DNA from: Oegoconia quadripuncta
Lineage: Eukaryota; Arthropoda; Insecta; Lepidoptera; Autostichidae
Length of the DNA stretch: 64,000 nt
Direction of reading: 5' to 3'
Assembly (NCBI GenBank): GCA_949316235.1
Contig: OX438755.1
Location: 19,987,151 to 20,051,150 of the forward strand
The notes below the pieces were generated by a model. That model saw nothing but the letters and a program-made list of their open reading frames with translations, was not told where the DNA came from and did not search any database. The position numbers were made by a program, and so were the translations under genes. How positions within the stretch are numbered: position 1 is the stretch's first letter; each line of letters opens with the position of its first letter. This document shows positions 1 to 10,507 of the stretch, in pieces.

Positions 1-2995
1 CGGAGCACTGGTATAAGCAATGTGAGCTCATGTTCGGCTTCAAGGAGTACCAGATTGCAAGCTCGTTCAGCAGGACGAAGGCAATACGAGGCGGTAGTCT
101 CATTCTAATTCGTAATAATATTAAATTTAAAGAGCGCCTCGATATTGTAAACCTTTCTGTTGAGCGAACTATTGAAATAGCCTGTGTGGAAATTGCGCGG
201 CTTACTGTATTATGTGTATATAAACCCCCTTCTTCATCTTATGAATTATTTGAGAAAATCATGGATGAAATCCTGTGTAAAATTAGTAATTCAAATAAAT
301 ACATTGTAATTTGCGGAGATTTTAATATAAACATATTAGAAGATAGCATTCAAACCAGAAGACTTAAATCTTTCTTCAGTTGCTATAATCTTGCTAATCT
401 TTTTTCAGTGCCCACTAGAATAGCTTCTACATCAGCTACTTGCATTGATAACATTTTCTCGAATTTACAACCCAGTGATAAATCTATTTTAAATAAATTA
501 AGTTCAGATCACTGTGGTCAGTTAGCGGTTTTTAACATAGCAATTAATAAAACGCTGAAAAGAGATATATCGTACGTGCCAGTAACTGAGTCACTACTCG
601 ATCAATATCAGAGTAAAGTGATTGCGAAATTAGATTATTTACCGTACTGTGACGATCCTAATGTATTATATAAATCAGTTTTTGACATTTTAAAAACTGA
701 AAGTAATAAAGTTTTCTTAGCAAAATCTGTTAAAATCAACAATTCCCTCGTTTTTAGTGATTGGGCGACGGTGGGAATTCATAAAAGTAGGCAAAAGTTA
801 TATGAGCTTTATGATGAAAGGACATATAATAAGAGCGAAAGTTTTATTGAATATGTTAGGCAATACTCGAAAATATTCAAGCGAGCTTGTGCCACAGCAA
901 AATCAAATTTTATAAATAATAAAATAAAGAATAGCGCGGACATAGTAAAGACAACTTGGAAAGTTATAAATAGCGAAACTGGCAAATTTAAAACTCTTAA
1001 CACTGATACGCGATTAAAAATTAATGATCGAATTCTAACTTCACAATTAGAAGTTGCAGAAGCTTTTGAAAAATTCTTTATTGATATCCCAATATTAACT
1101 ACAAATTCTCTGAATTCATGTCCCACACTCGCTGAATCGCTACTTAAACAAAATGTGGAGATTTGTGACTCCCATTTTAAATTTAATCATGTAAGTCCTA
1201 TAGACATCTTAAAAGCATTTCGTTCTTTAGACAAGAAAAAAACTGCCGACCTTCACGGTTTATCAGTAAAAATTATTAGTGCCGTAATTGATTGCATTTC
1301 ACCACACTTAGCTTATATCTTTAATAAATGTACTGATGATGGCATATTTCCTGATCTGATGAAGCACAGTAAAGTCATACCTTTATTTAAATCCGGTAGT
1401 ACATCAGACCCCTCTAATTTTAGACCTATTTCAATACTGCCGACTCTCAGCAAAATCTTTGAAAAAATTATATTAAATCAGATATCGAGTTATTTTTACA
1501 GTAACAATCTAATGTCATTTAAACAATTCGGTTTTACAAGGGGCCGCTCGACAACCGATGCAGGTATCGAGCTCTTACAATATATTTTTGAGGCTTGGGA
1601 AGATGCGCGGGATGCAATAGGAGTATTTTGCGACTTGTCCAAGGCCTTTGATTGCGTTCATCACGACACTTTAATCAGGAAATTACGTCATTATGGTGTA
1701 ACCGGCCGAGCTCTCGACCTTCTGAATTCTTATTTGAGTAACCGAGTTCAGAGGGTTGATATCAGTGGCAATACATCGTCAGGGTCGACAGTCTGTATGG
1801 GCGTCCCACAAGGCTCCATTCTCGGACCATTTTTGTTTTTGGTTTACATAAATGACTTGCCAAACCTTGTAAACGATAAACATGAAATAGTATTGTTTGC
1901 TGACGATACCTCTGTAATGTTTAAAGTAAATAGACTAAAATTAAATTATGACGACGTGAACAACGCTATTTCTCAAATAGTAGAATGGCTTACGGCAAAT
2001 AATTTGTTACTGAATGAGAAAAAAACTAAATGTGTAAAATTTGTACTGCCTAATGTCAGGGAGGTGCCCACAAATATAATGATAAAAAATGTCACTCTAG
2101 ACCTTGTTGAGTCCACTGTATTTTTGGGCATTACTTTGGACGCCAAATTACAATGGGGTCCTCATATCCATAAATTGGCGAAGAAGCTCAGCTCTGCAGC
2201 GTATGCAGTCAAAAAAATTAGACAAATATCGGACGTAAATACTGCTAGATTAGTATATTTTAGTTATTTCCATAGCCTGATGTCTTACGGTATCTTGCTG
2301 TGGGGAAATGCCGCGGATATCAATACAATCTTTGTTTTACAAAAACGAGCCGTTCGCGCAATTTATCAATTGAGACCTGCAGTGTCACTTAGAGACAGAT
2401 TTAAAGAGTATAATATTCTAACCTTTTCGTCACAGTACATTTTTGAAAATCTAATATATGTCAAAAAAAATATAGCATCATTTAGGAAAAATAGTGATAA
2501 ACATGATGTCAATACAAGAAATAAAGATAAACTTGCAGGTCACATAAGTCGCCTCCACAAGGTCAGTAATTCATTCAAAGGGTTATGTATACGCTTTTTC
2601 AATAAAGTTCCTGTTGATATACAAAATCTTCCTTTCAATAAATTTAAAGATACTATAAAACAGAAACTTATTAAGAAAGCATATTATAAAATATCAGATT
2701 ATTTAGATGATAAACAATCATGGACATAACCAGCCCGTTCGCATAACCAGGCTATTTCACAATTAATAATGAAATATTATAATATAAAATAATAATTTTG
2801 TAATATAAAAACCTTTTTTTAAAAGAGCGACCTCTCGAGTTTCTTGCTTGTTCTTCTCAGGGGAAAATTGCCTTTTGAACAAGCAGTAGCTTTAAAAATG
2901 TAAAATCTGACTATTTTAAGTGTACCCTGTGTACCTACAAAATAAAGCATTTTTTGATTTTGATTTTGATTTTGATTTTGATTTCGGGTTTGAAA
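1..2995 (+). mobile_element. Non-LTR retrotransposon (LINE family A, CR1/Jockey group), 3' part with tail
   Basis: The element contains the EN-RT reading frame, a 3' UTR and a short tandem tail of TTTTGA units at about 2955-2984. Its reading frame is already open at base 3, so it is cut by the window edge rather than shown to be 5' truncated. Fragments of the same family recur at 10508-10692/10968-11017, 11781-12010, 17059-17135, 26563-27000 and 47851-48480, so this copy serves as the local reference for the family. A simple-repeat 3' tail instead of poly(A) is typical of the CR1/Jockey side of the non-LTR tree. The exact clade is inferred. Confidence 0.9.
3..2729 (+). CDS. Endonuclease-reverse transcriptase (LINE ORF2), 5' end outside window
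   Basis: This polyprotein nicks target DNA and copies the element RNA by target-primed reverse transcription. The first ATG is at base 30, but the frame is open upstream to base 3, so the true start lies outside the window. Counted from that ATG, an APE-type endonuclease tail is visible with GDFNINIL near residue 96 and SDHCGQ near 160. The reverse transcriptase follows, with the RPISILPTLSKIFE block near 465, DLSKAFDCVHHDTL near 540, [10 protein letters not shown] near 590 and the catalytic FADD near 625. A typical thumb and C-terminal region runs to residue 899. The frame has no internal stop, so the copy is young or recently active, although the N-terminal endonuclease motifs cannot be checked here. 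Confidence 0.92.
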   Translation, partial: EHWYKQCELMFGFKEYQIASSFSRTKAIRGGSLILIRNNIKFKERLDIVNLSVERTIEIACVEIARLTVLCVYKPPSSSYELFEKIMDEILCKISNSNKYIVICGDFNINILEDSIQTRRLKSFFSCYNLANLFSVPTRIASTSATCIDNIFSNLQPSDKSILNKLSSDHCGQLAVFNIAINKTLKRDISYVPVTESLLDQYQSKVIAKLDYLPYCDDPNVLYKSVFDILKTESNKVFLAKSVKINNSLVFSDWATVGIHKSRQKLYELYDERTYNKSESFIEYVRQYSKIFKRACATAKSNFINNKIKNSADIVKTTWKVINSETGKFKTLNTDTRLKINDRILTSQLEVAEAFEKFFIDIPILTTNSLNSCPTLAESLLKQNVEICDSHFKFNHVSPIDILKAFRSLDKKKTADLHGLSVKIISAVIDCISPHLAYIFNKCTDDGIFPDLMKHSKVIPLFKSGSTSDPSNFRPISILPTLSKIFEKIILNQISSYFYSNNLMSFKQFGFTRGRSTTDAGIELLQYIFEAWEDARDAIGVFCDLSKAFDCVHHDTLIRKLRHYGVTGRALDLLNSYLSNRVQRVDISGNTSSGSTVCMGVPQGSILGPFLFLVYINDLPNLVNDKHEIVLFADDTSVMFKVNRLKLNYDDVNNAISQIVEWLTANNLLLNEKKTKCVKFVLPNVREVPTNIMIKNVTLDLVESTVFLGITLDAKLQWGPHIHKLAKKLSSAAYAVKKIRQISDVNTARLVYFSYFHSLMSYGILLWGNAADINTIFVLQKRAVRAIYQLRPAVSLRDRFKEYNILTFSSQYIFENLIYVKKNIASFRKNSDKHDVNTRNKDKLAGHISRLHKVSNSFKGLCIRFFNKVPVDIQNLPFNKFKDTIKQKLIKKAYYKISDYLDDKQSWT

Positions 2996-3029
2996 TTACT
3001 TTGGTAGCGTCAACGATATAATTGTTCAC

Positions 3030-3312
3030 AAAAAATAACGCGATACCATTGTTTACATCAGCCAAACTAAAGTTAGGTCGAAGCAGGAAGACAACTCACC
3101 CTGTATCCTCACCTTACCTATCAACATTGTTGCTTGGCGGCAGATTTAGAGCAGATGGTATTAGCCCACCAGGCGGACTTTTAAAATTGCCCTGTCACCA
3201 ACCAAACCCGAGTGCTAAACATGTAGCCCGCGGGAAATCGAAGGCACCCCCTCCGTTTTATAAACCTTATATTATTTACATTGAGCTATGGAGGTGGTTA
3301 AAATCTGTCCAT
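3030..3312 (-). repeat. SINE2 copy (tRNA-like head at right end)
   Basis: The copy shares with 31262-31600 and 36313-36645 the block containing TTGCTTGGCGGCAGATTTAG and the phrase CCACCAACCAAACC. It ends with the inverted head 'ttgagctatggaggtggtt'. The head end lies only about 30 bp from the 3' splice site of the first visible Ubr3 exon. Confidence 0.75.
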
Positions 3313-3344
3313 TGAATTGACCTATCCTTCTTTCACATTTACAG

Positions 3345-3483
3345 CTTCGGGCCGCAAGCGAACTCGGACACGTACCGGATCGCGGTGCAAGAATGCGAGG
3401 GCTACGTTCAGATGCTGATGGAGTTTAACAACATGGGCGACTTAATGCGCTCTGCGATGACCAAGGCCCTAATTAACCCACAG
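3345..3483 (+). CDS. Ubr3: Ubr3-like E3 ubiquitin ligase, visible exon 1 of 6
   Basis: Six plus-strand exons (3345-3483, 8574-8695, 11044-11185, 12374-12782, 13254-13486, 16076-16231) splice in compatible phases into about 400 open codons. The translated blocks (LLNMLPDQDYK, LSNRVVHMSVQLFSNE, YWPLVSDFNNVLSH, EFEPSSYYAAFSCELE, FHFPLHRYLGAFL) match the central part of UBR3-type ubiquitin ligases, a UBR-box/RING family with roles in protein turnover and, in flies, apoptosis and Hedgehog signalling (established for the family). This exon starts in phase 1 after TTTACAG and ends in phase 0 at CAG|GTGAGC. No ATG is present because it is an internal exon. The UBR box upstream and the RING downstream are not in the window. 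UBR1/UBR2 are the alternative assignments but fit less well. Confidence 0.82.
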
Positions 3484-3652
3484 GTGAGCTCCCATCTCCA
3501 CTCTTCTTGAATGCCAGTATACATGTAACGGGATGACATAAGTCATGCGAGTGTTTATCTACAGATTGTTTCACCAATACAAAGGATCAACTTACTTTTT
3601 TTAGTCAGTTGTTATATCAAAGGACTCCTGAGACAGTCGCATTCGCTATTCG

Positions 3653-3840
3653 TTGTTGATTAGCGAAGTTAAGCAATGTCTGGCGCGGTCAGTCCTTGGA
3701 TGGGTGATCTCTAGTGGCATTTTATACGCGTTTATCCGTGCTTTAAAGAGTCGTCCCGGTTGTTTTCAATTAAATCCCAAATATGTTGGGGTTTTCGGTT
3801 CAGTGCGCTTCCACCTTCGACCTCATCTTCACTTAACATC
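3653..3840 (+). repeat. 5S rRNA-headed SINE, left part
   Basis: Bases 3660-3715 (GAAGTTAAGCAATGTCTGGC and onward to GGATGGGTGA) follow the internal control region of 5S rRNA: the box A-like GTTAAGC, then GCGCGGTCAGTCCTTGGATG. A tail shared with the tRNA-headed SINE2 family follows (cttccaccttcgacctcatc). The SINE is interrupted at about 3841 by an inverted-repeat DNA element and resumes at about 5015. Confidence 0.7.
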
Positions 3841-3841
3841 A

Positions 3842-5014
3842 GAGGGCCTACAATCACCTCTTATAGCAATATTACAGTAATATTACTTTGGAAATTCGTA
3901 CCCCGACCGCCTTAAAACAAGCTTATTATAATATTGTTTTGTTAAGCAGTTTTGTGACGTCACCGCTGAATCATTCGCTCAATTCGTACCATCATCGTTG
4001 TTTAACGGTCGTTTGACAGCTAGTAATATTGCTCAAACGTCAAATTTTACAATCTTAAAAAAGTTAGTCTCTTGTGATGGATTTATTATTGTTTTAGTGG
4101 TATAAGGATAATAAACCGTTATTTTCGCTTAAAAAAGTAAGTGGATGTGTTTTTCACAATAACTCTTTATAAATACATTGTGTTCATTGCGTAAACCGAT
4201 TAGAAATACATTAAATGTGATGTGGTTTTAGATGGCCAATGATTACGAATTATTCGAGTTTCTGGAAGACGATGCCGCAGAGGATTTGTCGGAGAAGATA
4301 CAACGTCGAAGGCGATTACGTGAAGAATGTAATCCCTTCGATATTGACGAAGCTGAATTTGTTCGACGAGTTCTTTGTCTAGGATGCTTGCTTATTCTAT
4401 AAATGCACAAAAATCACTAAAACATTAGTTTGTATTTACTTCTAGTCGCCATAATATAAATTCTATAAAACCAGTAAAAAATAATTTCAAACAAATAACA
4501 ATTTTATACCAAGATTATGAAATTAAGAAAGCGCCGCGCTTATTACTTTGACACAATGTTTCATTTTACGGAACGACACCGGCGGCGGGAGCAGCGTTAC
4601 TTCACATTTAATTTACGCTTTCTTGTATTACTTCAATGAAAATGTATATTTAAATTTATATATGCATAAATATAAAAAACTTTTATTTCTAATTACGCAT
4701 TTCAACAATAAAAATATGAACATAAACGACAAAAATCATGCACAATATTTAAATAATTGCGTATACCGGAACGCTATTATTATTCGAGGTGTGAAAGTGA
4801 TAACGCTATACAAAGGTATAACGTTGTCTCGTTCTTCTGACTGCAAGGAATAGACAAATCATTCGTTCTTTCCCGTCTCTAAGCAGGAGTAAAACAATAT
4901 TGTTTTGTATTATCGCTAGATGATCGCGGTACGAATTTGAGTAATATTACTTTAACATTGAAACAAAACGTTCCTGAAACATGATGGTTTTTAAAATGAT
5001 CGTTGTAGGCCCCC
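3842..5014. mobile_element. PIF/Harbinger-like non-autonomous DNA element nested in a SINE
   Basis: The ends are inverted: gagggcctacaa at the left and ttgtaggcccc at the right. A second inverted block inside them contains AGTAATATTACT followed by AAATTCGTACC (about 3880 and about 4950). The flanks rejoin into a continuous SINE tail (cttaacatc ... ggtgtgattgaggtcaagt), which shows an insertion. The interior holds the 57-codon ORF at 4232-4405. The superfamily call is an inference from that ORF; the target duplication is unclear. Confidence 0.65.
4232..4405 (+). pseudogene. 57-residue N-terminal fragment of a Harbinger-type nuclease
   Basis: A short ORF begins at ATG 4232 and ends at TAA 4405. 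It is acidic at first (FLEDDAAEDLSE), then has an arginine-rich stretch (KIQRRRRLREECNPF), then DEAEFVRRVLCL. The 'RRRRxRxxxNPFxxxxxxEFxRR' layout resembles the start of PIF/Harbinger nucleases that sit in elements of this type. The DDE catalytic core is absent, so on its own the ORF cannot be a transposase. It lies between the inverted ends of the 3842-5014 element. Family assignment is tentative. Confidence 0.45.
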
Positions 5015-5068
5015 TGGTGTGATTGAGGTCAAGTACGAACCTGTCTTTCATTAAAAAAAATGCAGTCG
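5015..5068 (+). repeat. 5S-headed SINE, right part (tail)
   Basis: The sequence ggtgtgattgaggtcaagt followed by an A-rich end continues the SINE that was broken at 3840 by the DNA element. Confidence 0.65.
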
Positions 5069-6360
5069 TTAAGCCTAGTCGATGGCTTACAGGGGCGTAA
5101 AAACACTGGCTGTCAGGTGGTCACTAGTCTGACACAATTCTATGAATATCCGCACTGGGCCTACTTGGTGGATTGTGGCCCATTTTTTGAAAATATGAGT
5201 TATAACATATTCGGAGTCACAAAAAAAGGGCGGATCTGGTAAATTTTTTGTAGAATTTTATCTTGTGTAGGCTTGAAGGGCACAAAGTGACACTAATATC
5301 CATGTTTCATAGAATTAAAAGTCACATTTACTAACCATTATATTGAAATGACACACCTACAACATAAAAGAAAGTAAAGGCACAAATGGCAGATCTACCC
5401 ATTATACTTAAATATAGTTCATAGTGTGATTCGATTAATTTTCAAATAAAAGTCACAAATAACCAGTTGTGCCTTTTCTTCCTTGTATTTACAATTAGAA
5501 TTGAGGAAAGGGGGGTCAGGGTTTGAGTGAAATGCGCCAGTTGTGCCTGCGATGTCAGAGCAACTCCACACTTGTCAGGCTGCCCATGCTAGGTAAGATA
5601 AGTAAGCTTTTTGATTTTTCAATGTTTACATGTTTTTTTATTCTATAAAACTAAAAATGAATATTTGTGTTTTTGCTTATTCTGGAATATTTCACGTAAG
5701 TAATTTAAATCTATTTTACGTACTTAATAAATTGTATTTTATGTCGATTTTAAGCCATTGAACGCACACGCTCGAGTTTTTTATCCTTTTCTATTTCAAG
5801 TAGGTACATCAGGTAGATATCCCAGGTAACCATAGCTGCCGGCTTCTGACGTGAAATATGTTTACATAATATAAAACAAAGTCGCTTCCCGCCGTCTATG
5901 AGCTTAGATTTTGTAAACTGCGTGACAGATTTTAATGCGGTATTCAACAATAAACAGAGTGATTCAAGGGGAAGGTTCCTATCCCAACTTATATTATCGG
6001 ATTTTTCGGCTGCGGCTTAGTGTGGCAATGTCATGTCTGAGAATATTTAATTATTTAAGTATGTATGCGATATTCATATTTTTTGTTCATTTCAGTTGTT
6101 TCCCTTATTTCAGATAATTTTAGAAATGCTGTCACGGGGCAAAATATTAGTAAGGCCGCTTTACAAAATGATCTGATAGTGATGAACAGATTCCGACCAT
6201 TAGTGACCTACAAAACTGGTCACCACAGTTCCTAGCAGATTTTGATTAGATCCTATCGATTACTAAAAGAGAAATATATTTAATTTTTATTTAACATACC
6301 TAATTAAAAGTGTAATTGAGTAACATGGTCGCAAAGTCGCCTGTGTCTCAGTTTTTTACA
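5069..6360. other. Ubr3 intron 1 sequence without recognised genes
   Basis: This is AT-rich intronic DNA. I see no coding signal or RNA gene in it; the short ORFs have no recognisable motifs. Confidence 0.6.
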
Positions 6361-6700
6361 GGTTGCATTTCGGGGAGTGTGCGTTGGAATTACATAGTCT
6401 TATTCCACCGTCGTCCTTCCACCTTTGGACCACTAGGCGTGGGGTGGGATTCCACCCGTATGTAGTTGATATTCCGAACATTCGCACTAAGAGGTTCGAC
6501 TCTTCATTCATCATCCGATCAGCCAAGGCATGGAACTCCCTTCCGGCGTCAGTCTTTCCTAAATCCTACAACCTTGGGATCCTCAAGAGCAGAATGAATA
6601 GGCATTTACTGGGATCGCGTGCTACTTCTTCGACCACATCGTCACTTCCCATCAGGTGAGATTGTGGTCAAACGCAATCCAGGCAAACAGAAAAAAAAGT
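6361..6700 (+). mobile_element. Non-LTR retrotransposon 3' end (LINE family B)
   Basis: A frame at 6363-6659 encodes the C-terminal end of a Jockey-like ORF2. It contains a block similar to the 'F..RS..AWNSLPASVFP..YNLGILKSRMNRHL' signature seen after the RT domain, then TGA and an A-rich end. Related 3' ends occur at 9975-10064 and, inverted, at 48619-48765. The copy is 5' truncated and inactive. Confidence 0.8.
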
Positions 6701-7268
6701 TAAGTACTTAGTAGGTACTTAACTTCGTTTTCTAAGTAGTTCGTAAATTTTAATAACTATTAAACTTTAATAACGTTGATTTTTTTGTTTATATTGTTAT
6801 TTTCTTGATGAAGATCAGTTTAGTTTTGTTTTAGTTATTTGAATAAGAAACCAAAATTGGCATGACAATAATTTCATCAAAATTTCGAAGTATGCTTTTT
6901 TACTTTATTAAAGTTTTTCAACATAATGATTGTGTTTTTTTCTGGTATAACACATTAACTACAGACGACATTATGGAAATGGTGTGTTTGAAATTCCCTT
7001 ACAACTTTGATGTGTGCTAGTTTCTTTATGCGAAATATAAATTAATGTAGTTAAGTAGATTTACATTATAAAGGCATATTTAGATAAATGTGCCCTTTCA
7101 TTGTACTTCTATGCACAATTTGCTCAAAACATTAAAAAGAAAGGTCACATCTGGTTACTTGAGAAATGTATATAAAAAACGAATACTTGAGAAATGTTCT
7201 CAGCTGAATAGACCTCAAGATTGTTTTACAAATTAGCACGGAGCTTGAGATAGCGTCAACTTCTTAAG

Positions 7269-7598
7269 ATGCATCTCGGGTGCTACAGCCTCAAGACTTG
7301 TATTGAGGTTAGAGTATTAATACGGGCCTTAGGCTGGCCCGTGCAATCTGACCTAAACCCTATAGAGCACGCGTGGGACATGCTCCAAAGAAGGGTTTTG
7401 AGCAACTTTCTTCCAAACGTTGCGACTGAAGAGCAACTTTTTTTACATCTTAGCAGGACCTGGGACAACATTCCGCAGCAAGACTTTGATAACTTGATTG
7501 AAAGCATGAAAATCCGTTGCAGAACCGTGGTTAACGTCATGGGTGGTTTTACTGACTACAAATTTTTCGCGTTACTGCATAAAACCTTTCATATTTAG
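7269..7598 (+). pseudogene. Tc1/mariner transposase, C-terminal fragment
   Basis: The fragment contains WPVQSDLNPIEHAWDML, the hallmark end of the Tc1-type DDE domain with the third catalytic acid in NPIEH. Typical downstream blocks (RTWDNIPQQDFDNLIESM, RCRTVVNVMGG) follow and end at TAG 7598. The first two catalytic aspartates and the DNA-binding domain are missing, so this is a decayed remnant. It lies in Ubr3 intron 1, next to the hairpin at 7641-7705. Confidence 0.85.
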
Positions 7599-7640
7599 AT
7601 TTACCATTATTTTGTTTTTATTTCAATAAAAATTTATTGA

Positions 7641-7705
7641 CGCAAAAAAATAGTTTTGTATTATGCTAAATATCCTTTAGCATAATACAACACTATTTTT
7701 TTGCG
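7641..7705. repeat. Near-perfect 30-bp hairpin
   Basis: The arms 7641-7670 and 7676-7705 are reverse complements at 29 of 30 positions, with the 5-nt loop TATCC. The outermost bases are CGCAAAAAAATAG. The hairpin follows directly after the Tc1/mariner fragment, which suggests joined transposon ends. Confidence 0.85.
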
Positions 7706-8073
7706 TAAATAAATAGGCGTTATAAAAATATATAGTACATGTTGTATGTTAGTTATAATTTAGAATAAATTGGAAAAATCAGAATATCCCTAAACAGTGT
7801 TGGTGTGTATATAAAAAATCGGATTTTTACACACCCTGATTATTGATCTTTTCCCTGTAGTTTCTTGACAAGAGTAGTATGTAAGTATGTCTATTCCTTT
7901 GGCGCATCCTGCAGCCTAAACAGCTTGACCGATTTCGAGTACATGATGTCGTTAGATTCGTCTAGATACCAGGAGTGTCACAGGATTCAGTTTGTGGGAA
8001 AATATCCAACATGACGCCCGCAAAATACAAAAATATGCTGTCGGGTTATTTCGTTTTTGAATACTTAAATATT

Positions 8074-8491
8074 GGGTCTTTACCTATGAAATTGGAGTTT
8101 TTTTCCCTTCGTTAATCATATGTACCAATTCCTGCGATTTTCAAAGCTATATCCAAATGTGTTTTTTATTTGGAAAATGGAATATTATTTCAAGGTTTCA
8201 CATGAAATATTTTTTTATTTCTGGGCTAAATCACATAATAAAAAAAAATTGAACAGAGCTCTTTTCATGTGCTTCCCATAATCATTTCTTAGATTCGCTG
8301 AAACTTTTATAAAGCGGTTACATTTAAAAATTTACGCTACCTATACTTAACTTAATGTTATCCGTACACACAGTTTAGCTAAATTTAATTTAGATTTGCC
8401 GTTCCCAAAAAAAAAAACAAAAATGTTTGTATGGAGAAAACAGTCTCAATGAAATCCTTCATACAAAACGCCAATTTCATAGGTAAGGACC
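8074..8491 (+). mobile_element. 418-bp MITE, copy 1
   Basis: The terminal inverted repeat is GGGTCTTTACCTATGAAATT at the left and AATTTCATAGGTAAGGACC at the right. A copy of exactly the same length lies in the opposite orientation at 37283-37700. The element has no coding capacity, and I could not settle its target duplication. Confidence 0.85.
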
Positions 8492-8573
8492 TAATAGTTA
8501 TTTTTATTAAACTATTGGCCAAACAAGAATAATAAAAAAAAAAATACATAATGAACATTCTTATTATTTCCAG

Positions 8574-8695
8574 ATGTACAGAAACTTGGTGGAGCCACCG
8601 TTCCCAGAAACTGAATACGGCTGCTACATGGCCGAATCGAATAAGATGTACGAGAAGGCGATCGAGTCCTTTCCGGCGCCCGAGCCGCCCGATGA
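8574..8695 (+). CDS. Ubr3: Ubr3-like, visible exon 2 of 6
   Basis: The exon follows TTATTTCCAG and ends in phase 2 at GATGA|GTTAGT. It encodes YRNLVEPPFPETEYG and MYEKAIESFPAPEPPDE. The first codon happens to be ATG, but phase continuity with the exon at 3345-3483 shows it is internal. Confidence 0.82.
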
Positions 8696-9123
8696 GTTAG
8701 TATTTTTTTTTTATGCTTGTACTTTTCTTTTCTTTTTTCATTTTTATGCTTGTTCCCGCGCGCCTCCTGGGTGATAGCTGAAAATCAGTGCTTGCTCATT
8801 TATTGAGCATTTTTAATGCGCTGAGCTATGGCCTTGTTGCATGACTGTTGCACACATACCCACATATATTCTATATAGTCTTGAAGGTATTTTTAATGTT
8901 ATGGTATATTTGTTTATCTCTGTTTGTATTTGTTAAAAATTGTATGTCTCTTGTTTTCTTATTTGTTCATGTTTCTCCTTTGTATGTGTGCCAGTTTATG
9001 CAATAAACTTTTTATCTATCTATCTATTTATCTTCGTTCACGGGAAAACTAGACACCATTTCGACTACAAAAAAGAATGTTCGTTTAACCATACCAATAA
9101 GTTACGATTACATTTGGTGTAGA

Positions 9124-9480
9124 GGATAGCGACCATGTCAGCGATACCAACGGTTGCGGGTTGGAATCTCGCGACGGGTAAATGTTTGTGTGATGAATAT
9201 GAATCCCTGAGTCATGGATGTTTAAATAGATATTTATGTATGTTTATCCGTTATCTAGTATCCATAGTACAAGCTTTGCTTAGTTTGGGACTAGATGATT
9301 GGTGTAAATATCCGAAATATTTATAAGATGAAGCCGAAGGTCGAAGCGTACTGACCCGGAACCCCAAATATATGAGGAACTGGCTATCTTATCCGTGACA
9401 ACCGTAACACAACAATGCTATTAACATTGCTGTTTGGCGGCAGATTTAGATAACATGGTTTTTACCATTTTGGTTACAAA
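9124..9480 (-). repeat. Degraded SINE cluster
   Basis: 9320-9480 matches SINE2 in minus orientation (ggtcgaagcgtactgacccg, ttggcggcagatttagataa). 9124-9320 resembles the tRNA-headed SINE1 body (cgggtaaatgtttgtgtgat). Confidence 0.6.
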
Positions 9481-9572
9481 AGAATAACTAACTGCTCCTT
9501 TATCCTAACCAACACGTTACGATGAAATATACCACCGGTTAAGATTTATTTATAGTTTTATAATATCAATCA

Positions 9573-9860
9573 CGACGACCTGTTTGGTGTAATGGTCAGC
9601 AACTCTGCCCACTATACCAAAAGGTTGCGGGTTCGAATCCCGCTAGGGGCATATTGTTTGTGTGATGAATACGGACATGTGTACCCGAGTTATGGATGTT
9701 TTCATTTATAATAAGTATTTATTTACAAAAAAAAAAAAAAGTATTTATGTAGTATATCAACCATCTGGTATCCACAACACAAGCCTATAGTTGCTTACTG
9801 TGGAACTAGATGGCGTTGTGTGTATGTCTAAGGATATTTATTATTATTATTTAATCATAA
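9573..9860 (+). repeat. SINE1 copy (tRNA-derived head)
   Basis: The box A-like TTTGGTGTAATGGTCAG and box B GGTTCGAATCCC are present, followed by the family body (gatgaatacggacatgtgta, actagatggcgttgtgtgta) and an ATT-rich end. It was probably transcribed by RNA polymerase III. Confidence 0.88.
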
Positions 9861-9974
9861 AATTGTTAAAGTCAATTACAAAAGAAGAAATTTTCCTCTT
9901 TTGTTCTAACCAATAAGTTACGATGAAAGAATCGCAGTAGTAAAAAAGTACAAACCAAATTAATATTGTAAACA

Positions 9975-10064
9975 ATCATTAGGGAAGGTTGAATAGGCAT
10001 CTACTGAGACCGCGTAATTCATTTTTGGGCACATCGTCTTTTTCCATCATGAGAGATCGTGGTC
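9975..10064 (+). repeat. LINE family B 3' end fragment
   Basis: The sequence matches the end of the 6361-6700 copy (gaataggcatctactgagac, catcatgagagatcgtggtc). Confidence 0.65.
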
Positions 10065-10066
10065 AA

Positions 10067-10460
10067 GGGCATATTCCTTAGATTAAGGATTGGTCTCCGC
10101 GCCGCTACGACTAGATACCGTCGGCGTACTCGAAAAATGCGGCAACAAATACTACGCCGTATTCGGCGTACCCGCGCCAGTCACGCCGCAAGTTCAAATT
10201 TCAAATTTTCAAATTTTGGTTTAAGACTGAAGCAAAATGCCGGTTTGCGTAGTCAAACTATGTAATAACAATACTACAAAAAACAAGAAAGATACTGGCA
10301 TCACATACCATCAGTAAGTACTGTATAAATCTACACACTACAATATTGAGTTGCCGCATTCAGGAACCTGTTTTTTCTTCATAGTGCGGTATCTAGTCGT
10401 AGCGGCGCGGAGACCAATCATAGCGGCGCGGAGACCAATCATTAATCTAAGGGCATATTC
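10067..10460. mobile_element. Small inverted-repeat element flanked by 10-bp direct repeat
   Basis: The direct repeat GGGCATATTC at 10067-10076 and 10451-10460 flanks ends TTAGATTAAGGATTGGTCTC and (inverted) TTAGATTAATGATTGGTCTC. A 9-10 bp duplication suggests a Mutator-like MITE. Near the right end the unit containing GCGGCGCGGAGACCAATCAT is repeated in tandem. The ORF inside is not recognisable. Confidence 0.7.
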
Positions 10461-10507
10461 ATTTAATCATAAAAAAAACAATTGCAAGTTGAAATAACTC
10501 TCAGAAT

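Noticed and set aside
3655..3725. Possible functional 5S rRNA gene
   Set aside because: Only the internal promoter part matches; the 5' and 3' stem regions are not those of 5S rRNA.
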